Below are positions 1-11,307 of a stretch of 64,000 nucleotides of DNA, one piece after another; position 1 is the first letter of the stretch; every line of letters starts with the position of its first letter. Source of the stretch: Microdochium bolleyi (Eukaryota > Ascomycota > Sordariomycetes > Xylariales > Microdochiaceae); contig KQ964246.1 of NCBI GenBank assembly GCA_001566295.1, positions 3,968,001 through 4,032,000 of the forward strand, in the 5' to 3' direction. The position numbers were made by a program, and so were the translations under genes. The notes below the pieces were generated by a model. It did not search any database. It saw only the letters and a list, made by a program, of their open reading frames with translations, and was not told the origin of the DNA.

Positions 1-395
1 TCCTTCTAGTAGGCAAGCAATAAGGAACAGTAGTTCCAGGATTGATCTCTAGGCTACGGGCGCTGTTTGTTGGTGCTAAAGCTGCCCTTGGTAGCATCCA
101 GTAATGATGTAGGGCAAAAGCTGCCACCTTCTTCACACAGGGGAGCCGAAGCTAGAGTTGTTCTTAGCAGGGCGTGGATGGCATGACCGCTTGGTGCGTT
201 GAGTCTCTAGGGTAGATAAATGCAAGCTTAGTCCGTGTTCCAGTTGCTGCTCTGGTAAATCTTGAACATCAGTCGCAGCATCATGTACTTGACGGAGTGT
301 GTCGTAAAGTTAGAGTAAGACGACCTTATCGCTAATTAATGTTGGTTTTAATGGAGACCTTTCTTTCTCACTCCGAGTACAATTCCTCGTCATGT
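1..395. other. Gene-free left edge
   Basis: No coding region with recognisable content is seen here. It lies immediately downstream of the minus-strand membrane-protein gene that ends at 396, so part of it is probably that gene's 3' untranslated region. Confidence 0.5.
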
Positions 396-2696
396 TCATG
401 GCAAAAGCTTTGTCAGGGACTCGTGCTTGCTGCGCGCCTCAGCCAGCGGGACGGGCAGATCAAACGAGTACCCGAGCTCTCCCTGCGCGCTTTCCAGATT
501 CTTGGTCACCTTGCCGACCAGCGCAGCTATCCAGCGATCATTGGCCATGGCGGACAGTGTGCTGAGGCCTGCCTTGCGCATTCCCTCTACAGTCTTGACT
601 GAGGTTGTCTTGAAGCCCGTATCAACCTTTTTCATAAACTCCCTGAAGTTGGACTGGGTCGATTTCGTGGTCATAGTAGAATCTGCTGTATCTCCGCTTC
701 CAGCCGTGCCGATTGAGGACACACTCTCTACCTCGTGACTGTCGCTGTCGGCACCACCGCCGCTAGTGGGAGACTGCAGAGAGCTGTTCTTGGCCTCTTC
801 GAAGGCGTTGTCCCTCTCAATCAGCTTGGTCGCTTTGACAATTGCTGCGACGAAATTCAGCAGGTGCTGATGGAACCGCGCTGGGAGGTGGGCGTGCGCG
901 CTGATACGGACATTCCCTTCGTCTTTCCTGCGCTGCTTCAGTTCCTTGCGGGCTTTCACCGCGTTAGGCGTGCCCTCTTGTTCCATCTGCTTGATGCGCT
1001 CTTCCATCTCCAGCAGCTCGTACTCTGTGGCCTTGGCCGGGAATATGTGCTCGTGATGTGGGAACAACCATATCGGGATGGTGAGCACGGCGTCTCCACC
1101 GCCCAGCCGGACAACTTGCTCCATCTCGGTGGTCGCAGGGAGCACCCGGTACGCCATGACGTCCCGGATCTTCAGGTGGCACTGGATGTCGTAGTTTGTG
1201 CTGACGGGGAATGAGGCCTGACCGGACATGGGCCCCAGTTCAATGGCGAAACTGGCATCCTCGTACCACGCGGCTATGCGCTCCTCGAGCCGCCGAATCT
1301 CCGAGTCTTTGGTGCCGTAGTGCTTGAACAGATATTTGCGCATTAGGACGACGAACCATTTACCCGACCCCGCCACAGTCACAGACTTGAACTCGGTCGG
1401 GTGCAGGTAGCACAGCGGACTGAGCATCAAGCGGTAGAGTAGTGGCAGGCGATGGAGGAACTGCTTCACGCGGGGGTAGTTGGTTTTGCTGAGGGTCGAC
1501 ACCCGAATTGACGTGGTTGGCGGGTGTGGTATCGACGGGCTGTTGTGTATGTGCGCGCACACAGCGGCGCGCATGTCGTCCATGTTGTCCAGATCGAGCT
1601 TGCTTGGTGTCTCGTTATCTGACTGTGTAGCATTGCGCAGTGCCCGCTTTGCCTCGGTGATGAGGCTCGTGTCCTGGATCATCTCAACCATCTCCTCGTA
1701 ATCCTTGTTCGCGAGCGTCTCGACTGACGGCACAGTCTTCATATCTGAAAGGGCAGAACCGCTGTCCTCGGCGTCCACTGGGAGCCTGTCAGCGGTCATG
1801 GAGCGGACCATGGTGGATGCGCGCTTGGAGCGGGAGAAGGTACCGTCGAGGGCAGTGGTTGCTGCTCTCAGTATGGCGGTATCTCTGCTGATGAAGTTGT
1901 CTTGGCTGTCGGACGGGTCTGGCTTGCCGACCGCGACGTCTCCAAAGGTGACCTCCCAGTCCCCGCCCTTGATGTTGGCGTACACATCGTCGACATGGAT
2001 GTCGCGGAAGAGCCGCACAACGACCTTGTCGGTCTGGACAGCCAGCTCGATCTCGTCCGAGAGCTTGATGCCAGCTTCGACTCCATGGGCCTCGAGCGTC
2101 ATCGTCGAGACGGACAGGGTGACTCCGCGCACGACGAACAGGCCCTTGACCTCGGTATCGATTTCCAGGGCGGGGATGTTGAATAGGCCAATTTGATCGT
2201 TGATGAAGTGCAGATTGCGCAGAAAGACCTTTCGCAACAGGTGCCGAGCCAGCCTGCCGGGCGCATCGAACTGAAAGAGGCAGGTGACCAGTATCGCCGG
2301 CCAGCACAGCGCGGTGAACACGAGATGTAGGAGCCATGATGTCGAGCACACGGCATACGTGACAGCGACGGAAGCGAGGAGCGCCCAGGCTGGTACGGAT
2401 GGGAAGATGCGATGGCGGTGCGACTCTCCCAGCAGGATCGCATACGCCAAGACTGGCGTGCCGGAGCTCAAGGACGGGCGAAAACCAGGCAGGACCAAGG
2501 CTCCCAGCATGCTGCACAGGAGCAAGGCCTGGAGGACGGTGATGATGACCCCGCCATGGTAGAGGTGCTGGGCAGGGTCGGGCGAGGGTGGCGCTGTTGC
2601 TGGCACGTCAGGACCGCGTTGTGCAACAGGCTTCCGCTTGATGGGTGTCGACACATCGCTCGTCGCGCCGGAGACCATGTCTGCGGAAAGAGACAT
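396..2696 (-). CDS. Conserved fungal membrane protein of unknown function
   Basis: Single-exon gene of 766 residues. The N-terminus (about 1-45) is Pro/Ser rich and looks disordered. Hydrophobic segments follow at about 48-72 and about 103-145 (probably one, then two closely spaced membrane spans). The part after about 150 is rich in alternating hydrophobic residues, as in beta-structured lipid-facing domains, and contains a low-complexity acidic/Ser stretch at about 350-390. A charged, probably coiled-coil region (about 565-600) and a Ser/Thr-rich linker (about 650-690) precede a conserved-looking C-terminus. I do not recognise the family. A membrane-anchored protein with an Mdm31-like or AsmA-like beta domain is possible but not shown. 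The ATG at 2696 is the first of the frame, and no intron is needed. Confidence 0.7.
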   Translation of the reverse strand: MSLSADMVSGATSDVSTPIKRKPVAQRGPDVPATAPPSPDPAQHLYHGGVIITVLQALLLCSMLGALVLPGFRPSLSSGTPVLAYAILLGESHRHRIFPSVPAWALLASVAVTYAVCSTSWLLHLVFTALCWPAILVTCLFQFDAPGRLARHLLRKVFLRNLHFINDQIGLFNIPALEIDTEVKGLFVVRGVTLSVSTMTLEAHGVEAGIKLSDEIELAVQTDKVVVRLFRDIHVDDVYANIKGGDWEVTFGDVAVGKPDPSDSQDNFISRDTAILRAATTALDGTFSRSKRASTMVRSMTADRLPVDAEDSGSALSDMKTVPSVETLANKDYEEMVEMIQDTSLITEAKRALRNATQSDNETPSKLDLDNMDDMRAAVCAHIHNSPSIPHPPTTSIRVSTLSKTNYPRVKQFLHRLPLLYRLMLSPLCYLHPTEFKSVTVAGSGKWFVVLMRKYLFKHYGTKDSEIRRLEERIAAWYEDASFAIELGPMSGQASFPVSTNYDIQCHLKIRDVMAYRVLPATTEMEQVVRLGGGDAVLTIPIWLFPHHEHIFPAKATEYELLEMEERIKQMEQEGTPNAVKARKELKQRRKDEGNVRISAHAHLPARFHQHLLNFVAAIVKATKLIERDNAFEEAKNSSLQSPTSGGGADSDSHEVESVSSIGTAGSGDTADSTMTTKSTQSNFREFMKKVDTGFKTTSVKTVEGMRKAGLSTLSAMANDRWIAALVGKVTKNLESAQGELGYSFDLPVPLAEARSKHESLTKLLP

Positions 2697-3316
2697 CTGC
2701 CGTGGCTGTGAAGGTGAACAAAGGACAACCTGACGGGCCTGCCCTTGCCGTCAGCCACGGAATTCCTCGGGCGCGTGACTTCATCGTTCTGATGTCTCCG
2801 CCCTGGGAAAGAATGACGTCATAACGACGCCCCGCGATTTCCCATGGATGAAGGCGTTTTAGGAATTCTTGGTCGCGCCTGACATGCAAAACCTCAGAAT
2901 CGACCCGCTGTTCCCGCATAAACAACAAGCTTCATCTGCCCGATCCTCTCAAGATTCGAGATGGACGGGAAAAGAATAGAATGTGATGACCAGGTGTCTG
3001 GTTTTAGTTGACGTATGTCGTTAGTATAGTTCGCGCATTATCAAGAAACGTATCACTAGCGCCGGGCCAGGCCTGACTACTCCCGAGGTCCGCTCAAGTG
3101 CAGAGTCTTTACCAAGGCGTTGATCTTCATTCATCTAGCTGCATCTTCTTGAAAGCAGTGCTGATGAAGGGCTTGAGACTACCGGGAAAACTCGTTGGGG
3201 GGTATCTCAATCATTGTGCAACTACGGTCTATTATACAAATCAGATAACCACACATCAAAGCTCGCCGCATTAATAGTCGATGCGAGTATTCCAATCCTA
3301 AACGGGTTCTTTCCGC
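2697..3316. other. Intergenic region: promoter of the 396-2696 gene and 3' end of the SH3 gene
   Basis: 620 bases between two minus-strand genes. It must hold the promoter of the membrane-protein gene (its ATG is at 2696) and the 3' untranslated region of the SH3-protein gene (stop at 3317). No ORF or repeat of note is seen. Confidence 0.5.
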
Positions 3317-6142
3317 TCAACTATGGTTCGACGACACCGTGGTCGTCCGCTTGAGTCCAAACATCTTCATTTTGCTCCCGGACTTGATACTCTTGGTGCC
3401 TCCGCTGGGTGTGTACGCTGGGGGTGCCGCCGTCGCGGCCACGATGGAGTCGGGCCTGATGTGCGTCTGCGGGAAGAACCCGGCCTTGCCGTTCTTCGTG
3501 ATGCCAGACCAGCACCACTGCTCTTGGTTCGTCCCTATGTAGCGTTTACAAGTCAGCATTCCACCCTACTTCCAGGCAGGACATCTTCAGTGCACGGTCT
3601 CTGTGTGTACTTACAGCTCACGTTTGAGATCACGTCGCCCTTGTCAAACGACAGCCAGCCCGCAGCCGCGTCTTTGGGCTGCCACTTCCACCGCGCCTTG
3701 AGCGTGACGCCGTCGTTGTTCATCCCGGGTAGCCGCACCTCCGTCTTGCCCGGCGGCTCCAGCTCGAGGATCTTGCTGGGGAAGTACCCCTGCAGGCCGT
3801 CGTGCCAGCCCCTGCACCACTTGCCGTCGTGTTCCTCGGGGAACTCGATGCCGATGATCCGCGCACCCGCGTAGAATCGCAGGATACTCGTCTCGAGGTT
3901 GTCCGGGCCGTAGGCCTGGATGTGGTCCTTCCGCGCCAGACCCGTGGGGAGGCGGGCCATCTTGGTGAACACGGCGTCGCTGAGGATACCGGCATTGACC
4001 ACGGGGGGCTCGGGGAAGTGCAGGTCGAAGTCGTTGATGTCCTGGTGGTCCTTGGGGATGACACCATAGAGGACGGTGATTCCCGTGACTGGTATGAGTG
4101 GCTGCGGGTGGGCTGCGATGTGCTTGAATAGCTGGTCCTTGTTGCTGAACATGGTCGCGTCGCCTTCGCGGGTCGTCCGGCCTTCCTGGGCGCAGAAGAC
4201 GCAGCCAAAGGGCGTGGAAGTGCTGATGTTGGTGGACATGTGGCTCTTGTAGAGGAAGCGCGAGCGGTATATGACCCCCTCTGTTATGAAATTGGAATTG
4301 GCTGGCGAGTTGTCGAGTAAGGTCAGTATATTGCCCTCTATAGCAGCGCCAGATAGAGTGTCTTACCTGCTCTCCTGATATCGTTCTGTATCCGAGCCGA
4401 GTCTTGCTGGAACTCGCAGCTGATGCACTGGTTCTTGGCCGTTTTACTCATCTAGCGCGTACATGTCAGTTCAAAGAAGATCGCCAGAGATGCAGACAAA
4501 CTCACATAATCATAGGTAGGCTTCGTCCCCGACTCCATGCCGTCCGTTCGGAATGCAAGCGCGCCCCGACAGAACCCTCCCTTCTGATACAAAGTGCTCT
4601 CTGGTCCGATCTCGCAGTTAGCCTTCCGGCTGTACCACACTGGTGTTGTAGAACGGCTGATTGACTGGCCGTCGTTCTCGCGGGCCAGCATCAACCCGGT
4701 GTCAAAGGACTGCGGGTCAATCATCTGAATCGGGAGAGGCTCGTCGTGCTCTGCGAGAGCATCCATCCTCGAGCCAGGCCGGATGACGTCCAGGTGTTCC
4801 CGCCCTTCAGCGGACATGAGCGAGCTTGTGCGCCCGTTGCGGTGCTGGTGGTGGTTGTCCGAAAAGTCCTCGCCATTGCTGTACCGAGGGTCCGAGGTGC
4901 GATAGCCTGAAGTCTCGGGGCTCCCTGGGCCGTCGAACACAGAGCTTGCGCGCATCGAGCTGTCGCTCGTGTACCTGTCCACTGCGGGACGAGGGCGGGC
5001 GTGGCTGCCGCCGCCAATGCCCGATCCTGGGGTCATGTCTTCTGGTATAGAGTCACGGAACCGCTGGGGTGGTGCTCCGTCGGCAGAGTTGGCCTGCTCC
5101 GTTACCCACGCGGTCGTGCGCGGCACCGTCCACGGCGAAGCAGGCATGTTCGGCGCCAGTCTGTTGTCACCTGCGGGCGATCCTGCGAGTTGTTGACGCG
5201 GGGCTGGGCTGTGTGCACCGCCCTGGACGAGTCGGATCCTGCCCATCTCTTCGCCGAGCACTTCCAAATTTGGCGAGACGCGGTGAGCTTGCTCGGCCAC
5301 CTCGACCTGGACCGAGTTGTGGTACTGTGTGCTGGCCATCTTGGACGATGCTCGCCGATTTGATCCCTGCGAGCTGTGAGACCTGAGAGTGTCGTTCCTT
5401 GCCAAGCCATCGCTCTTGCTGCTCCTCATGCTGTTCAGCCCGTTGGTAGACCGCAACGCCGGCAGGGGCGGGAGCACCTGGCCATTATGCCCCTGAAGCA
5501 CGAGTTGTGTTGCCTCGTAAGCAGTCTGTGGACGTGAAGCTGCGGACCTCGGTGAAAGTGGTGGTAATGGCGGCAGTGGTGGAAAAGACAGCTGAGTTGG
5601 ATCCGGTGATGTGGGCGTGATTGGCGTGCTGGACATGACGGGTGGAAGTCCCTTGGCACTGTCAACGACTGGTGCGTCAATCTTCATTGTCTTGATGGTC
5701 TCAATGGCCGATCTGGCGAAGGCCTTGGAGGCGCTCTGGAGCTGCGTGTAGCGCTCGGCCTCGAACGTGTCCAGCTCTGTGTAGTCATCAAAGTCGTACA
5801 GCAAGTCTTCTAGGACGCGCCGGCCCTCGGCGATTGTTGCTGTCGGCGTTGTTAGCCAAGATTTGCAGTGGACAGAGACGGACCCGTGTGTCACTCACTG
5901 TTGTCCCGGATGGCATCGCTGAAGGCATCGCCATACTTCTGAGACTGTTGCTCCCACAGAGGTTGTAGCCTGCCTAGTGCCCTCTCGCCCTCCTTGACCA
6001 GGCCGGTGGCGGCTTTTGTCATGAGCTTGGCGACATCTGGGTCCTCGTCGGCGGCATCTTGGGCGTTAGTGATGGCCTCCTGGCCCCTCTCGACGAGCTC
6101 CCTGAATGGCTGGTTGACGAGGACATCTGCATCGATGGCCAT
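3317..6142 (-). CDS. SH3-domain scaffold/adaptor protein (five exons)
   Basis: Assembled exons, 5' to 3': 6142-5899, 5839-4506, 4451-4367, 4301-3615 and 3534-3317, giving 855 residues. All junctions are GT-AG and keep frame. The N-terminal 130 residues are predicted mostly helical and acidic, like a helical bundle. Residues about 140-450 are Ser/Pro-rich and look disordered. A cysteine/histidine region follows, with CISCEF on exon 3 and CVFC plus a HIAAH motif on exon 4, suggesting one or two small zinc sites. The C-terminus is an SH3 domain whose core (ending EQWCWSGITKNGKAGFFP) is split by the last intron; splicing joins SNVS to WTNQEQ, which restores the canonical SH3 order. The role is probably assembling cortical, actin or endocytic partners through proline motifs. 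That is inferred from the SH3 domain only. Confidence 0.8.
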
Positions 6143-8164
6143 GGCGTCTGCGGCCGTGCTCGGACCTCACCCGGGGCCCTGGTAAACGCCTGAGTCAAGG
6201 GTCCAGCTCACAAAGCTCGCGGCTGGCTGCAGGGAACGCTTATGGCAGAGCAAAGAAGTTGGCGGCGGCCTGCAGACGGACCTGTCGATCAGCGGCTGGG
6301 TAGTGTCGCGTGACTTTGGGAGGGACAAGCGCGAGATGAACGGAGGAATAAAGAAGCTGATGGCCCGAGACAGGCGGCCAGAGACCCGTTGCGTGAGCGG
6401 GCTGGCCCTACTTCTTTAAGACGACTCCTTGCATCAGTAGCGTGCAAGGGTCCAGTCTTCTCCAGCTCCGAGCCTGTGGGTAACGGGGAGATCAGGGAAC
6501 CGAGCGACCGGGCGAAGTGGACAGTAGGTCCTCCGTAGTTTGCAATGTCTCGAATTGGGCACCCCGCTGTCACTGGGGGGATGGAGACCTGGCCGGTGGA
6601 TAGGCAGGAGATTTCGAGGATGCGTCGTCGTCACTTGATTAAACAGGCACGCCACGACGCCGGGGATGTGTCCGTTTTGGAGGAAAGCGCGGCCTGGCGG
6701 GCAAGGGATGCAGCAGAGAAGCCTCAAACGATTCTGACACCGAGGGACGCCAGGCGAGCCAGGCCCTAGCCAGCCGTGGCGACCGAGCGAGGCAGTGAGA
6801 GTCTCTGAGCCAGCACAGCGGGCACCAGTCGAGACAGGCACGCGTCGAGGGCGCAGCGGAAGTGGCTGCCCTTTACGAAGCTTATTGGCCACGACAAGCA
6901 TCGCGGCTCAGGGGCGCTATATTGGGCACACCCGGCCGGCAGCCTCCACCGCCACCAATCGGCTGCACGCATCTCCCCACGTGGTGGACCATCGAGAGCT
7001 TATTTGCACATCCGCCCTGGCCATCGTCATGTATCGTCTCCACCATGGGCTGCAGATGGATGTTGGCCCTGGGGGACCGGATGAACCCCTGATGCGATTC
7101 TGCCTCGCTTCGCAGCAAGGTGGTGCGGCAGCTCTTGGGGGGTGGAACGGATGGCGACATTGGTAGCCTGCTGCCAACACGGAAGAGAGATCAAGTATGC
7201 GAGCCATTACGGAGTTGCTGCACGAGCTTCGGAGGTTTCCAAGCTCAGATGATACTGCCTGGTGCATATCACGTATGCCAAAGGATGGATACAGACAATA
7301 AAGGCAATGTCTGTCACCAATGCCTACTCAGCGAATGCTCTCATCGGTCCGGGGTTCCATGCTCGGGGTGTGGAGGCTGCATACAGCCGCGCCTGAGGCT
7401 GCGCGTGGCTTCGGAACAGAAAACGGTCCCACGTGCGATGCCACTGTGATTGTTCCGCCCCATGGTAGCTAGCCAGGCATGGTCCTCGGACCGACGCAAG
7501 CAGAGTGCAGAAGCAACTATCTGGCCATGGTATATTGGTACCTGCCTGCGTCTGTAACGGACTCGGATGCGCGAGGCGTGAGTTTCTCACGAACACATAT
7601 CACGCTCAGTATCGCCCCGTTGTCAATTCCATGCTCGTGTGAGCAGACAGGCAGACTTTCAAGAAATCTAGGGACTGACCAAAAGGCTCGACGCTCAAGA
7701 ATGACCCAGCAGACCCTGCCCTGCTGCGTGGAGTATGCTCCGCTCTATTTCCTCCATGTACGAGATATGTGTCCCCGGATCAGCACATCTGTGCCCCTGA
7801 GGGATGCTTGCAGCTCCTCCGAACTCGTGGCATACGACGGGGCCGGACTCCGGGGGCCGACTGGGTCAAGTGGATGCAGCTCCAGGCTGACCCATCATGC
7901 CCGCCATGATCCATAATATCAGAGCATCCGAGTGCCGGATCGGCAGTCCCTCGCAACGACAACCTCATCTGGCCCGAACGTCGCTCCAAAGTGGCATTCT
8001 AAGCAGCACATTGGTGTGGAAGCTTTCACCAGACATAGCACGCGCAGTGTCATGGAAATGAAAGGTATACTTGTTCGTTCTCACGCTTGACTGGCGTGGC
8101 CTTGCTCATTGGGCTATGTCACGAGCACGTGCGCCGTCTTCTCCTCGCCTGCACACGACCGTCA
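6143..8164. other. 2-kb gene-poor intergenic region
   Basis: Lies upstream of the SH3-protein gene and downstream of the SRPBCC gene. Several ORFs of 60-155 codons occur on both strands, but none has a recognisable motif, signal peptide or sensible composition. I read it as promoter plus non-coding DNA. Confidence 0.5.
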
Positions 8165-8873
8165 CTACGACTTCTCGGCTTCACACTTCAACCCGTCCCT
8201 CCACAGATCAAGCGCTCTGACCAGCTTGGCACCGACGAATGGCTTGATGGCGTACGACACGACGCCATAGAAGGTCTCCTTGTTGTAGTAGTCTGTGCCC
8301 TTGCCGTCTGCAGACTCGATGAAATCCTGCGTGCGCTCGGCATGTTGCACCCAGTTGCCCTGTTTTTACCACCGGTCAGCAAGCAGCTTTGCAACTTTCG
8401 CATCCGACGAGGAAAGCAGATAATGCAAAGGAACGACTTACCCCCCTCGTCGCCCAGGCAACGCGGAACCCCTTGCGGCCTTCATGAACAATCTCCTCGA
8501 GCACCGTGACCACCAGATGGGTGTCGCGGCCATTTTCGCTATCCTCGTCGAGATACACCTTGAAGCAAAATTCCGTGCCGAGGAGCAGCAGCCCCTCCTT
8601 GGCCACGCCGTCGCCCTTGGTGAGGAAGGCGAGGGACGCGTCGAGCCCTTCGATCGCGCTCGCGGGTGCCGGCTTCTCAATCACGGCACTGCGGCAAAAC
8701 TTGTTCCACTCTGGGTAGCGGGCCGGGTCGAGCGCGACCTCGAGGCAACGCGCCGGCGAGGCGGCGATGTGCGTGGAGAAGGTGATGGAGGACACACCGC
8801 CGCCGCCCACCGTTGGTGACGGCAGCGGGGTGACCCAGGCAGTCTCCTGGCCGAAGGGGACTTCGCCTGCCAT
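8165..8873 (-). CDS. START/SRPBCC-like ligand-binding protein
   Basis: Two exons (8873-8442 and 8359-8165), 208 residues. The intron is GTAAGT...CAG, phase 0, and joins WATRG to GNWVQH. The fold family is suggested by the opening strand with a T-H-I motif, the ALDPARYPEWNKFC segment, a central set of beta strands with acidic turns, and a long C-terminal helix starting near HAERTQDFIES. SRPBCC proteins form a deep hydrophobic pocket for lipids or polyketides and some are cyclases. The substrate here is unknown. I chose the ATG at 8873 (MAGEVPFG) rather than the more upstream in-frame ATG at 8984, because the extra 37 residues look like translated 5' untranslated sequence. No pathway neighbours are evident. 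The gene is divergent from the SET-domain gene. Confidence 0.72.
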
Positions 8874-9904
8874 GATGCTGTGGCTGTGTTGATGGAAGAT
8901 TTGATGGATGGAACGACTGATGGTTGTCGTGGCTTCTATTGTGGACGACTGTGAAGGTTGAATGTTCCGAACACCTTTGGTCATCCGTCGTCACTAGGCG
9001 GAGTTCAATCTCGCGCGTGCCGTGCCCCACTTTGTTAAGTTCAGAATAGGCTCTTCTACCCGACTCGGCCTGTGCTTTTTTGGTGGACATGGGCTACATT
9101 ACCTTGCTTGGATGGGCTGACACGGTAACTGATACGAAATGGCCGCGACAGTGTTCCCCAAGCGGCCCGTAATTCTCCAAGAATGGACAAAGACTGGCCA
9201 GTGCCCTCTGCTCATAGGGCTGTGAGCTTGTTCCGCATATACAATAGGGTAGTCATAGTCACACTCACATATCGGTAGGCTACGGAAGCACGGACCCCAA
9301 CTAGCACTAGGCTGCTCTGACACGGTCTCTGCCGCGTGTTTGGGCTCCGTTAGGAAGTCTGTCTGCCCAATCCTGTTGATCCTCGTTGAAGCGTTTGGAG
9401 CGGTCTAAACTTGTGATACAACGATACTATTAAGTATGATTCAACCTAAATTGCTTTTTCTTTATCAAAATACCGGTTCTGCTCTCGAGGGCTTGTTCCA
9501 GCTTTTTTTCTTTATGGGAATTGGAATCCTGTGGGAGGAATAGTGTTCAAGCCGTGTTCATAAGCCATGCCCAAACTTCAGCAACACGAACGGGAGTTAG
9601 TTCTAACATAATCCAGTCCTTGAGTCAGCCCGCCGTCCAGGACGACTACAATGATGCTCTTGAGTCCAAGGGGAGGTCGCTAGACACTCTTGGTAGATAG
9701 AAGCTCTCAGGGTCTTTGTTGCCCCACACCAAAAATCGGGACGGTCACTAAAACTGGCCATAGCTGCATCCTGCGCCAGACTCTTCCAAGCGTGTCACGC
9801 GACTTGCCACCATCTATGAAGCCCACGACCACAGCTTGCAGCGTCCAAGGCGACACACCTGATACGGACAGGCCCATGCCCATGCCCATGCATTCAGGAG
9901 TTGC
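8874..9904. other. Divergent promoter region, SRPBCC gene and SET gene
   Basis: About 1 kb between two divergently transcribed genes. A local AT-rich stretch lies around 9415-9520. No coding content is recognised. Confidence 0.5.
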
Positions 9905-10897
9905 ATGATCGAGGTCCGCCGTGCCGGAGCCAAGGGGCTCGGCGTCTTTGCGACACGCCGCATCACGCGCGGCTCACGCCTCCTCGCAGAGCCACCACTG
10001 CTCACCATCACCAGCGCACACCGCGATGTCTTGAAGGCAGCCTCTTCGCTTAGCAACGACAAGCTGGCTATGCTACTGCAGCTGTCCACCAACGACACGC
10101 CCAGAGCCCAACGGACAAGCCTCGCCCTGAGCTTGTGGCCGACTCTGTCGTCACTCCTCTCCCGGGCAAGAGATGCCCAGACATCCCTGCATCAGAACCG
10201 CCGCATCCTGAACATCTTCTACAATAACAACTTCGCCCTAGGCGACGCCTCGGGCACAAGGGCCCTGTTCCCGACCGTCGCGCGGCTCAACCATGCGTGC
10301 GTGCCCAGCGCTCAGGGGAACTTCAACACCGCCCTCCGAGCCTTCACGATCCACGCTCTGCGTGACATCCCCGCCGACGAGGAAGTCACCATCTCTTACC
10401 TACACGACGAGATGGCCCTACACGGTGCGCGCCAGGCAACCTTGCAAGACGGCTACGGCTTTGCGTGCGCATGTCCGGTCTGCATCGGCGAGACTCGGGC
10501 GGGAAGTGCAGTGCGGAGAGCGGCGCATAGAATCCTGCTTGAGCGGTACCACTCCACGGCTGCACGCAATGGCCAACAACCACAGCAGCTGCTGCTACTC
10601 GACATGGCTCGCCAGCTGATCCACAACTACGAGGCCGAAGGACTTGTGGGCGGACGCGAGACGGCATCGCTGTACTCGCTCGCGGCGAGTCATGCTGTGT
10701 CCGTGGACGATAAGGTGCTTGCGGAGCAGCTGGGACGCAGGGCATTGGAGCTGGAGAGGGATGCCGTCGGTGAGGATAGCCAGTTCTTTGATGCTGCGAG
10801 GCTGGCTTTGGAACGAATGGACTTTACAACACATGGAAAGCCCGGAGAAGTTGCAGAAAAGGAAAGCGAGGAGCTATCGTATGCTCCTTGGACTTAG
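9905..10897 (+). CDS. SET-domain protein (SMYD-like class)
   Basis: Single exon, 330 residues. The start has the usual SET opening (GAKGLGVFATRRI near residue 8). The catalytic core carries the signature RLNHACVPSAQGNF, followed by the I-S-Y-L element (around EEVTISYL) and a post-SET cysteine cluster (CACPVC). The remaining C-terminal part is helical, as in SMYD proteins or tetratricopeptide-bearing SET proteins. There is no MYND finger between the SET halves, which fits the shorter fungal SET proteins. The expected activity is S-adenosylmethionine-dependent lysine methylation; the substrate (histone or other protein) cannot be deduced. The ATG at 9905 puts the first beta strand at the very N-terminus, so the model is compact but plausible. 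Confidence 0.82.
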   Translation: MIEVRRAGAKGLGVFATRRITRGSRLLAEPPLLTITSAHRDVLKAASSLSNDKLAMLLQLSTNDTPRAQRTSLALSLWPTLSSLLSRARDAQTSLHQNRRILNIFYNNNFALGDASGTRALFPTVARLNHACVPSAQGNFNTALRAFTIHALRDIPADEEVTISYLHDEMALHGARQATLQDGYGFACACPVCIGETRAGSAVRRAAHRILLERYHSTAARNGQQPQQLLLLDMARQLIHNYEAEGLVGGRETASLYSLAASHAVSVDDKVLAEQLGRRALELERDAVGEDSQFFDAARLALERMDFTTHGKPGEVAEKESEELSYAPWT

Positions 10898-11307
10898 CTC
10901 GTGCCGGTACCAAGGACAGCAGGCGTGCTTCGTGCAGGATAAGGACCAGTGGATTTTCGAGTACACTAGAACGGTCTGCGTGTTGGAGTGGCTTTGGACC
11001 TTGTGCCAAACATGAAAATTCATATTGGGCTGGTAGTCACACTATCTGTAAATATGGTGAGCTGGACATAATACTATCTTTATGTTCGAGAACTGAAGGG
11101 CCTCCTCCGGGTCGCCAGGGACAAGAAGCTGAGGAATGAAGGATAGTTGTTTCCTCACATGAAGGTGGCTACAAGGTTCTCTCTTGAAAGAAACGAGCTG
11201 CATATGGATAGGCAAGACCACGCCGTCTTCCCCATGCAGCGCAAGGCAGCATACAAAGAAGGCATGCCCGATCTTGACAATATGAGCAGCAGGCTACAGA
11301 CCCAGCC
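10898..11307. other. Convergent 3' region between the SET gene and the secreted hydrolase
   Basis: 410 bases between two converging stops. Probably only 3' untranslated sequences. Nothing else recognised. Confidence 0.5.
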
